A program made the translations under genes and the position numbers. The notes under the pieces were generated by a model. It was not told the DNA's origin and did no database searches. It was given only the letters and a program-made list of their open reading frames with translations. Shown one piece after another: positions 20,926 to 29,242 of a stretch of DNA of 46,842 bases. The stretch is from NCBI RefSeq assembly GCF_016862455.1, contig NZ_BOMZ01000120.1, positions 1 to 46,842 on the forward strand, written 5' to 3'. This stretch comes from Actinoplanes utahensis. Its GTDB lineage: Bacteria; Actinomycetota; Actinomycetes; Mycobacteriales; Micromonosporaceae. Position 1 is the first letter of the stretch, and every line of letters begins with the position of its first letter.

Positions 20926-23721
20926 GTGCCGGAGTCCGACTTCCTGACCGAGTTGCGCGACCTCTTCCGGGCCGCCGGTAAGCCGTCCGCCCGCCGGATC
21001 AGCCAAGGGATCCGATCCCGCGACATGCCGGACACGGTCAGTCATGAAACAATCAACGCGCTGCTCAGAGGCTCGACGCTACCCCGCTGGTCCAAGGTGG
21101 AGTCGGTCATCCGCATACTCGCCGAGTGGGATGTGCGCCGACCAAATCCCGACACCGAGGTGCGACGCTTCTTCGACCTGTGGAATGAGGACGTGGCCGG
21201 TGTCCACTCCGTTGTTCCCAGTGTCGGCCCGGACACCCCCGCTGTTCCCTCGGCAGGTCTCCTCAGTTCGATGCCGCCCCGGAACGCCTACTTCACCGGC
21301 CGGACGGACCTCCTGGACGAGATGGAGCAGCTGATCTCCGCGAGGCCGTGGAGTCCTGTGGTGCTGCACGGGCTTGCCGGGATCGGTAAGACCAGCCTCG
21401 CCCGTGAGTACGCCCACCGGCACCGGGACCGCTACGGGGTGGTTTGGTGGATTCCGGCCGAACAGCCGTCGCAGGCCAGGGCCGCCCTGGCCGCTCTTGG
21501 CGAGCGTCTCGACCTGCCCACCGGCCGGGACATGCGGCAGACCGTCGCCGCGGTGTTGGGGCGCCTGGAGAGAGGGGGCCCTCGCTGGCTGCTGGTCTTC
21601 GACTCGGCGGGCAGTCCCGGAGGGATGGCCGAGTTGCTGCCGGCAGCCGGTGGCGACGTGCTGGTGACCACCCGGGACAGCGCGTGGTCGGAGCACGGCA
21701 GGGACCTGCACGTCGACGTCTTCCACCGCTCGGACAGCATCGCGTTCCTGCAACGCCGTGGCCAGTTCTCGTTCCACGACGCCGACCAGGTCGCGGATCG
21801 GCTCGGCGACCTGCCGCTGGCCCTGGAACAGGTGGCGGCGATGCAGGCGGCGACGGGATCGCCGGTCACCGAGCTGATGCGGCGGCTGGACGAGGGCGCC
21901 GTCGCATCGCCGCCCCCGGAGACCTCGTGGACCTATCCAGAACCGGTGGTGAGGGTCTTCCGCGATGCGCTCGCGCGGATTCGCGCCGATTCTCCGGCCG
22001 CCGCGCAACTGCTGGCTCTGCTCTCCTGCCTGAACCCGGAATCGGTGTCGCTGGTGCTGCTGCGCTCGGCGGATCCGGGTGTCATCGCCGCGCCGTTGAG
22101 CCGTACGCTCGCCAACGAGGACCAACTGGAGGCGGCGGTCCGGTTGTTGCGGGACTCCGGTCTGGTCACCGTCCTCGATCACGGGCAACGGATCTGGGTG
22201 CACCGCCTGGTCCAGCTGATCGTTCGCGATTCCCTTTCGGACCATGACCGGCAACAGGCGTACCACAACGCCCGTTGGTTGCTGGCCGGCGCCGATCCGG
22301 GAAACCCGGACGCTCCGATCAACTGGGAGATGCACGCCCAGATCGGCCCGCACCTCGCCGCCGCGGGACTCATCGAGGACCATGATCCCCGGGTCCGGCA
22401 AGTGGTCCTCGACCAGGCGCGGTACCTCTACGTGAGCGGTGACTTCGAGGCCAGCCGCCGGCTCAACGAGCAGGCCAGGGCGGCCTGGACGGATCCGTAC
22501 GAGCGGGCGGACGACCAGGTCGCCACCGCCGTGGCACAACTCGGTGACGCGCTGGAGGCTCTCGGCCGCTACCGGGAAGCCGCCGACCTGGCCCTTTCCC
22601 TGCACCGGCAGTTCAAGGACTCACCGTCGAACAGCCGGATGGCGCAGCGCGCCGCCGGCCAGCTGGCACATCTGTGGCGGGTGCGGGGCCGGTACGCCGA
22701 GGCGCTGGCGCTGGAGCGGAAACGCGTGGAGACCGCTGAGCGTGACGGTGATTCCCCGATCGAGGCGCTGGGGGCCATGGCGGCGAGCGCACGAACACTC
22801 GGTGACTTCCACGGGGCGTCCGATACCGACCGGAGACTCGTGCAGCTGCTCACCGAGGAACAGGGTCCGGATGCTGAGCCGACCCTGTCGTACCGGTCGA
22901 ATCTGGCCTGGGATCTGTACGGGCTGGGCCGTTACCGAGAGGCGCTCGACCTTGCGCGGGAGGTGCTTCCGCGGTTGAGGGTGCGGCTCGGGAACCGGCA
23001 CCCGACGGCGCTGTTCGCCGGCCGTACCGTCGCGGTCTGTCTGCGGAAGCTCGGCGATGTGAACGAAGCGCTCCAGCAGAGCCAGGAGGTCTTCCGGAAC
23101 TCCCGGAGCTACCTGGGCCCCGATCACCATCGCACGCTGGCGGCCGCGATGACCTATGCCAACGCGTTGCGTGCCGCCGCGACCGCCGGAGCGGGCGACC
23201 GGCCGCCGGATCTCAGCCTCGCGTTCAACGTCGCGCTGACGACGGTCAACGTGTACCGGCGGCAGTTCGGCGAACAGAACCCGCTCACCCTGGCCGCGGC
23301 GGTCGACCAGGCGGTGATCCTCCGCGCGATGGGGGAGCGGGCGCGGGCGCGCCGCACCGGGGAGTCCGCCTACCTGATGCTTCGTGAGCAGCTCGGTGAC
23401 ATGCATCCCTACACGTTCGCGGCGGCGGTGGGACTAGCGAACGACCGGGCGGCGGCCCGGGAGACCGCGGAAGCGGCCAGACTGCTCGACGACATGATCG
23501 CCTCCGCTGTCGAGGCCGGTTTCGCCGATCACCCGGACGTCCTGCTCGCCACGGTGAACCGGACCCTCGTCACCGATCCGGCGGACGAGCCCGCCCTGCT
23601 TCAGGCCCGCCGGGCGGCCGCGATCGGCGCCTTGCGTCAGCAACTCGGGGCAGAGCATCCGCAGGTGGCCGCGGCCGTCCACGGCGGACGTGCCGAGTGC
23701 GACATCGAACCTCACGTGTAG
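20926..23721 (+). CDS. NB-ARC/TPR STAND protein (FxsT-like)
   Basis: The 931-aa protein begins with a helical region resembling a helix-turn-helix (SARRISQGIRSRDMPDTVSH, then ETINALLRGSTLPRW). An NB-ARC NTPase follows, with P-loop GLAGIGKTS near residue 150, Walker B WLLVFD, a TTRD segment and the GDLPLALEQ motif. The C-terminal half is a long TPR array (repeats such as ALEALGRYREAADLALSLH). STAND proteins oligomerise on ATP when the sensor arm is engaged. The layout matches the TPR protein of FxSxx-COOH systems, but no FxsA/B/C genes are near. GTG 20926 is preferred (GAAGG seven bases before it) over GTG 20842. Confidence 0.85.
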   Translation: MPESDFLTELRDLFRAAGKPSARRISQGIRSRDMPDTVSHETINALLRGSTLPRWSKVESVIRILAEWDVRRPNPDTEVRRFFDLWNEDVAGVHSVVPSVGPDTPAVPSAGLLSSMPPRNAYFTGRTDLLDEMEQLISARPWSPVVLHGLAGIGKTSLAREYAHRHRDRYGVVWWIPAEQPSQARAALAALGERLDLPTGRDMRQTVAAVLGRLERGGPRWLLVFDSAGSPGGMAELLPAAGGDVLVTTRDSAWSEHGRDLHVDVFHRSDSIAFLQRRGQFSFHDADQVADRLGDLPLALEQVAAMQAATGSPVTELMRRLDEGAVASPPPETSWTYPEPVVRVFRDALARIRADSPAAAQLLALLSCLNPESVSLVLLRSADPGVIAAPLSRTLANEDQLEAAVRLLRDSGLVTVLDHGQRIWVHRLVQLIVRDSLSDHDRQQAYHNARWLLAGADPGNPDAPINWEMHAQIGPHLAAAGLIEDHDPRVRQVVLDQARYLYVSGDFEASRRLNEQARAAWTDPYERADDQVATAVAQLGDALEALGRYREAADLALSLHRQFKDSPSNSRMAQRAAGQLAHLWRVRGRYAEALALERKRVETAERDGDSPIEALGAMAASARTLGDFHGASDTDRRLVQLLTEEQGPDAEPTLSYRSNLAWDLYGLGRYREALDLAREVLPRLRVRLGNRHPTALFAGRTVAVCLRKLGDVNEALQQSQEVFRNSRSYLGPDHHRTLAAAMTYANALRAAATAGAGDRPPDLSLAFNVALTTVNVYRRQFGEQNPLTLAAAVDQAVILRAMGERARARRTGESAYLMLREQLGDMHPYTFAAAVGLANDRAAARETAEAARLLDDMIASAVEAGFADHPDVLLATVNRTLVTDPADEPALLQARRAAAIGALRQQLGAEHPQVAAAVHGGRAECDIEPHV

Positions 23722-23730
23722 TCGGCGGGA

Positions 23731-23770
23731 GCCGCCGGCCCGGGCTTTCGAGAGAGCCCGGGCCGGCGGC
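23731..23770. terminator. Strong bidirectional terminator hairpin
   Basis: A perfect 16-bp inverted repeat (GCCGCCGGCCCGGGCT at 23731-23746, with its complement at 23755-23770) encloses an 8-nt loop. It lies 9 bp after the NB-ARC/TPR stop and 12 bp before the FtsX-permease stop, so it serves both convergent transcripts. Confidence 0.9.
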
Positions 23771-23782
23771 CATCCGACCGCG

Positions 23783-26029
23783 TCACTCGCTGCGCAGGTT
23801 TCCGGCGGCGGTGAGCCGCCACAGGACCGGCAGGCCGGCCGCCGTGGTGCCGAGGACGACCAGGGCGGCGATGCCGGAGGTGGCGCCGATACCGAACCAG
23901 TCGACGGTCACCGGGGCTTCGACGGCCACCATCAGCAGCGACGCCAGGGCGGTGCCGACCGTGACGGCGAGCGCCATGCCGAGCAGGACCGGGATGGCGA
24001 CCTGGTAGAGCACCGACGCGCCCAGGGTGCGGCGGCGGGTGCCGAAGGCGGCCAGCACCGCGAGGACCTTGCGGCGTTCGCGGAGTTGCTCGACCACGTT
24101 GACGACCATGCTGGCGCCGATCAGGACCAGTAGCGCGGCCGTGCCGGCCAGCAGGGCGTCGCGCATGCCGGCCAGGGCGTCGCGGACCGAGCTTCGGTCG
24201 TAGGAGTAGAGGTACGCCTGCGGGTCCAGTCGGGCGGCGGTGTTCCGCAGCCGTTCCAGGGCGTCCGGATCGTTTCCGTCGAGGGCGGTGTAGAAGCTGG
24301 TGCTGTCCGGCGCGACCGCGGCGCCCGCGAAGGCGGCGGGGGTGACCAGCAGCGTCTCGCCGGAGGCCGGCTCGTCGGTGGTGCCCGTGACGACCCGGGT
24401 GGCCGGCGGCGCCGTCCAGGCGACGCCCGCCTCGCCCAGCGCGTACCTCTTTCCGGCGGTGGCCCCGCCGAGCGCGAACACGTCGCCGTCGCGGCAGGCG
24501 CCGATCTCGGGGGAGAGCTGCTGGAGCACGTCGCAGTCGGCGATCCGCAACCGGGCCTGGTCGCCGGCCTGCACGATCCGCATGACCCGGTGCTCGCGGA
24601 CGCCGGGGGTGGCGGCGAGCGCGGTGGCCCAGTCACGGTCCGGTAGTTCGGTCATCGGCATGACGACGGTGCCGTAGCGGACCGGGCCGGCGTCGCCGTC
24701 GCCGTCATACAGCGATTCGACGCCGGTCACGATGCCCTGCATGGCGATCACCCCGGCCACCGAGACGGCGATGCCGGACACCGCGCGGATGGCGGTGCCG
24801 CTGTCGGACTGGAGGCGCCGCACCGCCAGTTCCCACGCCGGGCTCCCGCCGCCGAGCCGGCGTACCGTCGCCTCGACCAGCCACGGCAGCAGCAGCGCTA
24901 TGCCGATCAGCAGGAACGCCATGCCGACGACGACCTGGATCTCGTAGCCGGACGACGACTCGTCGATGCCCTGGTACAGCGGCCAGAGCAGGACCACGCC
25001 GATCACCGGCAGGATCAGCCGCCACCACAGCCGGCGGCGGATCGTGACGCTCATCCGGGTCACGCCGAGCGGTTCGACGACGACGCGGCGCATCGCCGAG
25101 AGGGTCACCGTGACCGCCACGGCCGGCACCACGATCACGATCACGGCCACCAGCAGCGGCACCGGGCGCATGTCGGACAGGTAGAAGCTGAGCCCGCCGG
25201 TGCCGTACCGGTTGGCCAGGACGATCCCGCCGGCCCAGAGCAGCGCGCCGATCAGCAGACCGAGGACGGCCCCGGTCAGCGTCTCCCCGGCGGCGATCCG
25301 GCGGGTCATCGCGGCGTCGGCGCCGACCAGGCGCAGGGCGGCGAGACGCCGGTCGCGGGCCTGGTCGCCGAAGCGGACGGCACTGGCCATGAACACCATC
25401 ACCGGGATCAGCAGCACCACCATGCCGACCAGGGTGAGCAGTACGAAGATCGGTACCGTCTCGGGTTCGGCCACCGCCCCGGGGGGCCCGAACTCGCGGA
25501 TGCGGACGGCGGTGTCCGGGGACAGTGTGTTCGTACCCAGATAGAGGAAGAGCTCCGCCGGGCCGGACAGGCCCTCGTCGCCGATGGTGCCGATCACCTC
25601 GGCGTCCCACCGCTCGCGCAGCAGCGCGGCGTCCGGTTGCGCCAGCAACCGGGCCAGCGCGGGCGAGACGACCATCTCGCCCGGTCCCGGGATCCGGGAC
25701 ACCCCGGGTGGGAGCGGTGGGCGGGAGCCTTCCGGTTGCAGCAGCTCACCGTCGATCGACTGGCCACGGTACGGGCTACCGAGGTGCGCCGTGAGCATGG
25801 TGTCGTCGCCGCGCGGCACCTCCGCCTGGTTGTCGATGGCGCGAGCGCCGGTGCGGACGTTGCTCGCGGACATCGCGGCCGGGACCGTCGCCGCGCCGAG
25901 CAGCACCGCGACCCCCAGCCCGACACCGATCGCGATCAGCGCGAGCCGCAGGATGCCGGAGCGGCCGCCGGCCACGCTCATCCGGGCCCCGAGGGCCAGC
26001 TCGAAGATCCAACTGCGCGGGCCGGTCAC
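23783..26029 (-). CDS. FtsX-like ABC transporter permease
   Basis: The 748-aa protein has the MacB/FtsX-type arrangement. A first membrane helix at about residues 26-48 is followed by an extracellular domain, a block of three helices (~195-305), a central set of helices (~335-440), a second periplasmic-side domain, and a final three-helix block (~630-740) containing ERRKVLAVLAAFGTRRR. Such permeases move substrates or transmit force without a conventional channel. GTG 26029 overlaps the ATPase stop by 4 bp (GTGA). Exporter of a lipid, peptide or antibiotic is a reasonable guess. It ends at the shared terminator. Confidence 0.9.
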   Translation of the reverse strand: MTGPRSWIFELALGARMSVAGGRSGILRLALIAIGVGLGVAVLLGAATVPAAMSASNVRTGARAIDNQAEVPRGDDTMLTAHLGSPYRGQSIDGELLQPEGSRPPLPPGVSRIPGPGEMVVSPALARLLAQPDAALLRERWDAEVIGTIGDEGLSGPAELFLYLGTNTLSPDTAVRIREFGPPGAVAEPETVPIFVLLTLVGMVVLLIPVMVFMASAVRFGDQARDRRLAALRLVGADAAMTRRIAAGETLTGAVLGLLIGALLWAGGIVLANRYGTGGLSFYLSDMRPVPLLVAVIVIVVPAVAVTVTLSAMRRVVVEPLGVTRMSVTIRRRLWWRLILPVIGVVLLWPLYQGIDESSSGYEIQVVVGMAFLLIGIALLLPWLVEATVRRLGGGSPAWELAVRRLQSDSGTAIRAVSGIAVSVAGVIAMQGIVTGVESLYDGDGDAGPVRYGTVVMPMTELPDRDWATALAATPGVREHRVMRIVQAGDQARLRIADCDVLQQLSPEIGACRDGDVFALGGATAGKRYALGEAGVAWTAPPATRVVTGTTDEPASGETLLVTPAAFAGAAVAPDSTSFYTALDGNDPDALERLRNTAARLDPQAYLYSYDRSSVRDALAGMRDALLAGTAALLVLIGASMVVNVVEQLRERRKVLAVLAAFGTRRRTLGASVLYQVAIPVLLGMALAVTVGTALASLLMVAVEAPVTVDWFGIGATSGIAALVVLGTTAAGLPVLWRLTAAGNLRSE

Positions 26030-26724
26030 CGGATCAGCTCCCGCTCCCGCACCCGGCCGTCCCGCACGACCGCCTCCCGGTCGGAGTAGGCGGCCACCCG
26101 CGGCTCGTGGGTCACCAGCACCACCGCGGCGCCGGTCTCCTTGGCGGCCGCGATGAACAGCTTCATCACCAGCTCGCCGTTGAGCGAGTCCAGGGCGCCG
26201 GTCGGCTCGTCGGCGAAGATCACCGTCGGCTCGGTGACCAGCGCCCGCGCCACCGCCACCCGCTGGCCCTGACCACCGGAGGCCTGGCCCGGCCGTTTGC
26301 CCCCGACGTCGGCGACCTCCAGGCGCTCCAGCCAGTCGGCGGCGCGGCGGTGCGCGTCCCGGCGGGCGGCGCCGGCCAGCCGCAGCGGCAGGGCCACGTT
26401 CTCCAGGCAGGTCAGCTCGGGAACCAGCTGCCCGAACTGGAACACGAACCCGAACGTGCCGCGCCGCAACGCGCTGCGCTCGGTGTCGGACATCCGGGCC
26501 AGGTCGCGGTCGCCGTAGCGGACACTGCCCGACTCGGGCGTGAGGATGCCGGCGAGGCAGTGCAGCAGCGTCGACTTGCCGGAGCCGGAGGGGCCCATCA
26601 GGGCGAGGACCTCACCCGCGTAGACCGACAGGGAAGCGCCCTGCAGCGCTCGCGTCTCACCGAAGCCCAGGTGCAGGTCCTCGGCGGTCAGCACGGGCCG
26701 GGTGCCGCTCGACGGGGCGGTCAC
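26026..26724 (-). CDS. ABC transporter ATP-binding protein (MacB/LolD-type)
   Basis: The 232-aa ATPase shows Walker A GPSGSGKST, the Q-loop region FGFVFQFGQLVPELTCLENV, signature ASGGQGQRVAVARAL, Walker B VIFADEPTGALDS and the H-loop LVTHEP. The signature starts A-S-G-G-Q-G-Q rather than the common L-S-G-G-Q-Q-Q, a mild variation. It pairs with the FtsX permease downstream. Overlaps of 4 bp with both PadR and permease genes show a single translationally coupled operon. GTG 26724 gives the normal length. Confidence 0.94.
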   Translation of the reverse strand: MTAPSSGTRPVLTAEDLHLGFGETRALQGASLSVYAGEVLALMGPSGSGKSTLLHCLAGILTPESGSVRYGDRDLARMSDTERSALRRGTFGFVFQFGQLVPELTCLENVALPLRLAGAARRDAHRRAADWLERLEVADVGGKRPGQASGGQGQRVAVARALVTEPTVIFADEPTGALDSLNGELVMKLFIAAAKETGAAVVLVTHEPRVAAYSDREAVVRDGRVRERELIR

Positions 26725-27242
26725 CGGCCGACCTTCTCGGCGAGGCGGTCCAGGCGGGCGGCGGTGAGCTCCAGCCAGCGCAGATCGGCTTCCAGGTGGA
26801 ACAGGGCGTGGTCGCAGATCAGCTCGTCGGCCAGGTCGCCGTCGATCTTGCGGCGGGTCAGCTCGCGCATCAGCCGCAGGTGCTCGGAGCGCTGGGTGTC
26901 CAGGACCTCGGCGGCGTCCCGGCCGGTCATCAGCGCGAGCACCACCTTGGTGTACAGCGTGCTCTGCAGATAGGGCTCGGGTTTCTCGGGCTGGGTGAGC
27001 CAGGCGGCCATGTCGGTGATCCCGGCGTCGGTGATCGCATAGCGCTTGCGGTCGGGGCCGTCGCCGGGCTCCGACTCCACCTCGACCAGACCGTTCTTCA
27101 GCAGGCGCGCCATCGTCGCGTACACCTGGCCGTAGTGCAGCGCCCGGTCTCGTCCGAACGCCTCGTCGTAGGAGCGTTTCAGGTCGTAACCGTGGCGGGG
27201 ACCGCCCTCGAGAAGCCCCAGCAGGGCGAAGCTGACTGACAT
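26721..27242 (-). CDS. PadR-family transcriptional regulator
   Basis: The 173-aa protein begins MSVSFALLGLLEGGPRHGYD and has the PadR winged helix (LHYGQVYATMARLLKNGLVE, then GPDRKRYAITDAG), followed by a helical C-terminal dimerisation part ending LDRLAEKVGR. PadR proteins repress neighbouring transporters and are released by small molecules. It is first in the operon with the ABC ATPase and permease. ATG 27242 is used; the in-frame codons upstream lie within the operator region. The TATACA/TGTATA palindrome 10 bp upstream is the likely binding site. Confidence 0.92.
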   Translation of the reverse strand: MSVSFALLGLLEGGPRHGYDLKRSYDEAFGRDRALHYGQVYATMARLLKNGLVEVESEPGDGPDRKRYAITDAGITDMAAWLTQPEKPEPYLQSTLYTKVVLALMTGRDAAEVLDTQRSEHLRLMRELTRRKIDGDLADELICDHALFHLEADLRWLELTAARLDRLAEKVGR

Positions 27243-27251
27243 GGCAGCCAC

Positions 27252-27280
27252 TATACACACGATGTATAAACCCTATGTAT
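27252..27280. promoter_or_regulatory. PadR operator candidate
   Basis: TATACA (27252-27257) and TGTATA (27263-27268) form a perfect inverted repeat with a 5-bp spacer, followed by a second ATGTAT at 27275-27280. The AT-rich block stands out from its surroundings, lies just upstream of the PadR start and resembles the ATGT-N8-ACAT type of site reported for this family. Confidence 0.75.
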
Positions 27281-27326
27281 ATGCAGCCGGGCGGGATGAC
27301 GGCAGGCTTTCCGGCATGATGGGCCG

Positions 27327-27545
27327 ATGCGTTCCGTGCTCTTTCTCGCCCTCGCCCGCCTGGGTGTCTTCCTGGCCGTCTTCGCCGTGCTGACCGCGCT
27401 GCCGCTGGGGGTCGACATCTTCCTGCGGGCGCTGATCGCCATGCTGATCAGTCTGGTGCTGTCGGTCTTTCTGCTGCGCAGGGCCCGGCAGGAGGTCGGG
27501 GAGAAACTGGTCGACTCGATCGAGCGCCGCCGCGCCGGCAAGTGA
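27327..27545 (+). CDS. DUF4229 small membrane protein
   Basis: The 72-aa protein has two hydrophobic helices (VLFLALARLGVFLAVFAVLT at residues ~4-23 and LRALIAMLISLVLSVFLLRR at ~33-52), then a basic-acidic tail ARQEVGEKLVDSIERRRAGK. This is the DUF4229 pattern common in actinobacteria. ATG 27327 has a weak GATGGG upstream. It is divergent from the PadR operon, and its 3' end meets a strong terminator hairpin shared with the next gene. Function unknown. Confidence 0.85.
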   Translation: MRSVLFLALARLGVFLAVFAVLTALPLGVDIFLRALIAMLISLVLSVFLLRRARQEVGEKLVDSIERRRAGK

Positions 27546-27598
27546 CAGCACGAAGGGGCGTCCCCGCAGTCGTCATGCGGGAACGCCCCTTCGTGCTG
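27546..27598. terminator. Bidirectional terminator hairpin
   Basis: A 22-bp arm (27546-27567, beginning CAGCACGAAGGGGCG) pairs with 27577-27598 at 21 of 22 positions around a 9-nt loop. It directly follows the DUF4229 stop and precedes the convergent stop at 27605, serving both genes. Confidence 0.92.
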
Positions 27599-27604
27599 CC
27601 GGGG

Positions 27605-27925
27605 TCAGCGCTCGCGGGGGTCGAGCGCGTGGCTGCGGCTGCCGGCCTTCGCCAGGCCACGGCTGACCAGGTAGCCGATGGTCAGCAGCGTGATGTAGAA
27701 CCAGGCCTTGTCGGCGGCGAAGTAGTCCGCGCCGTTGTTCGCGGCGCCGTCGCCGACGGTCTGCGAGGCGATCAGCACGCCGGCCACCGCCGCCAGGTAG
27801 ACGAACAGTTCGGTGGTCTTCCACGAGGGTTTGGTCTCGGTGCCCACCGGGTGCGCGTGGTGCGCCTCGTGGTGACCGGTGAAGTGGGCGGTGCGGGTGC
27901 CGTCGACCGGAGCGGTGGTGGTCAT
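27605..27925 (-). CDS. Small two-helix membrane protein, unknown function
   Basis: The 106-aa protein has a polar N-terminus with many His residues (TGHHEAHHAHP), then two hydrophobic segments: TELFVYLAAVAGVLIASQ at about residues 38-55 and KAWFYITLLTIGYLVSRGLA at ~73-92. The tail is basic. ATG 27925 has GGAG 6 bases upstream. His clusters could bind metal, but that is only suggestion. It is divergent from the SLOG-fold gene and ends at the shared terminator. Confidence 0.75.
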   Translation of the reverse strand: MTTTAPVDGTRTAHFTGHHEAHHAHPVGTETKPSWKTTELFVYLAAVAGVLIASQTVGDGAANNGADYFAADKAWFYITLLTIGYLVSRGLAKAGSRSHALDPRER

Positions 27926-28071
27926 GGGAAACTCCAAAGGGTGCGTCGTATCGGACTGTCCGAGTGGCCTGTCCGTTCTTGATTAGGGGTTTTCCCGTCC
28001 CGCGAGCGACGAAAACCCCACAGACGGCACGTGGCCCGCTTTCCGCGATTTTCGACCCGAAAGGGACAACC

Positions 28072-28539
28072 ATGACGCGTCAGGTCGCCGTCTGCGGGCC
28101 CGCGGACTGCACCCGCACCGACGCCGCGAACGCGCACCGCGTCGGTGAACTGCTCGCCGAGCGCGGCGCCGTGGTCATCTGCGGCGGCGGAACCGGCGTG
28201 ATGGCCGCCGTCGCGGCCGGAGCCCGCGCGAAAGGCGGCCTCGTCATCGGCATCCGGCCCGGCGACAGCGCCGCGGGAGCCTGCCCGGACCTGTCGGCGA
28301 CGATCGTGACCAATATGGGCGAGGCGCGCAATGCGGTCATCGTCGCGAGCGCCGACGCCGTCATCAGCATCGGCGGCTCCTGGGGCACCCTCAGCGAGGT
28401 CGCCCTCGCCATGCGGCGCGGTGACATCCCGGTCGTCGCCCTCGGCGGCTGGCACGTCGTCGCCGCCGACGGAACCCCGGTCGGCGGCATCCACCACGCC
28501 GGGACGCCGGAGGAGGCCGTGGACCGGGCGCTCGCGTGA
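28072..28539 (+). CDS. TIGR00725/LOG-like SLOG-fold protein
   Basis: The 155-aa protein has the Rossmann-like SLOG fold: a VAVCGPADCT start, the Gly-rich loop ICGGGTGVMAAVAAGA, and the signature GGSWGTLSEVALA. Related LOG proteins are cytokinin-activating phosphoribohydrolases, while the TIGR00725 clade is nucleotide-binding without assigned activity. ATG 28072 has GAAAGGGA upstream. The last 15 codons and the stop are copied downstream in a 60-bp tandem duplication (28495-28614), so the gene end has recently been rearranged. Confidence 0.88.
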   Translation: MTRQVAVCGPADCTRTDAANAHRVGELLAERGAVVICGGGTGVMAAVAAGARAKGGLVIGIRPGDSAAGACPDLSATIVTNMGEARNAVIVASADAVISIGGSWGTLSEVALAMRRGDIPVVALGGWHVVAADGTPVGGIHHAGTPEEAVDRALA

Positions 28540-28614
28540 GCCGGCGTCAGCGATCACGCCGGGACGCCGGAGGAGGCCGTGGACCGGGCGCTCCCGTGAG
28601 TCGGCGTCAGCGAT
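28495..28614. repeat. 60-bp tandem duplication across convergent gene ends
   Basis: Unit 1 (28495-28554) and unit 2 (28555-28614) differ at only two positions (28534/28594 and 28541/28601). The duplicated unit carries the 3' end of the SLOG gene, including its TGA, plus the end of the convergent response regulator gene. The near identity points to a recent event. Confidence 0.97.
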
Positions 28615-29242
28615 CCCCGGCCCGGGAGTAGGCCAGGGCGAGCTGGGTGCGGTCGCGGAGCCCGAGTTTGCGCAGAGCGGCGGAGACGTGGTTCTTGACG
28701 GTGCCCTCGGTGAGGAACAGGCGCCGGGCGATCTCCTGATTGGAGGCGCCCGTCGCGACCAGCCGGGCCACCTCGTCCTCCCGGGCCGACAGCCCGGGAA
28801 GAGCGGACGTCGGCGCCGGGGGAGTGCCGACCCGGGCCAGCACCCGGGACGCGACCTGCCCGTCGATCACCGTGCCGCCGTGCGCGGCGGACCGGATAGC
28901 GGCGACCAGGGCCTCCGGGGAGGCGTCTTTGAGCAGGAAGCCGCGGGCGCCGGCGCGGAGGCTGCCGAACACGAACTCGTCCTCGTCGAACGTGGTCAGC
29001 ACCAGCGCGTTCACGCCCGGATGGTCGCGGGTCAGGCGGGCGATCAGCTCCACCCCGGTCATCCCGGGCATCCGTGCGTCGACAAGCGCCACGTCCACGT
29101 CGATGTGCTCCAGCAGCGCCAGCGCGGCGTCGCCGGAGGCGGCCGCGCCGACGACCTCGATGCCGGGCTCCAGCTCGAGCAGCCGGTGCAGGCCGCGGCG
29201 CATCAGATCCTGGTCGTCGACCAGCAGCACCCGGATCGTCAC
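28607..29242 (-). CDS. NarL/LuxR-family response regulator
   Basis: The 211-aa regulator has a receiver with acidic pair VLLVDDQ, phospho-Asp in VALVDARMPGMTG, switch Thr in LVLTTFDEDEF and Lys in FLLKD. A LuxR helix-turn-helix follows (LSAREDEVARLVATGASNQEIA then RRLFLTEGTVKNHVS). GTG 29242 overlaps the kinase stop by 4 bp (GTGA), so it is co-translated with its sensor. The target is likely nearby, since a perfect inverted repeat (30421-30438) lies between the kinase gene and the divergent CPBP gene. Its 3' end is duplicated within the 60-bp tandem repeat. Confidence 0.94.
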   Translation of the reverse strand: MTIRVLLVDDQDLMRRGLHRLLELEPGIEVVGAAASGDAALALLEHIDVDVALVDARMPGMTGVELIARLTRDHPGVNALVLTTFDEDEFVFGSLRAGARGFLLKDASPEALVAAIRSAAHGGTVIDGQVASRVLARVGTPPAPTSALPGLSAREDEVARLVATGASNQEIARRLFLTEGTVKNHVSAALRKLGLRDRTQLALAYSRAGDR

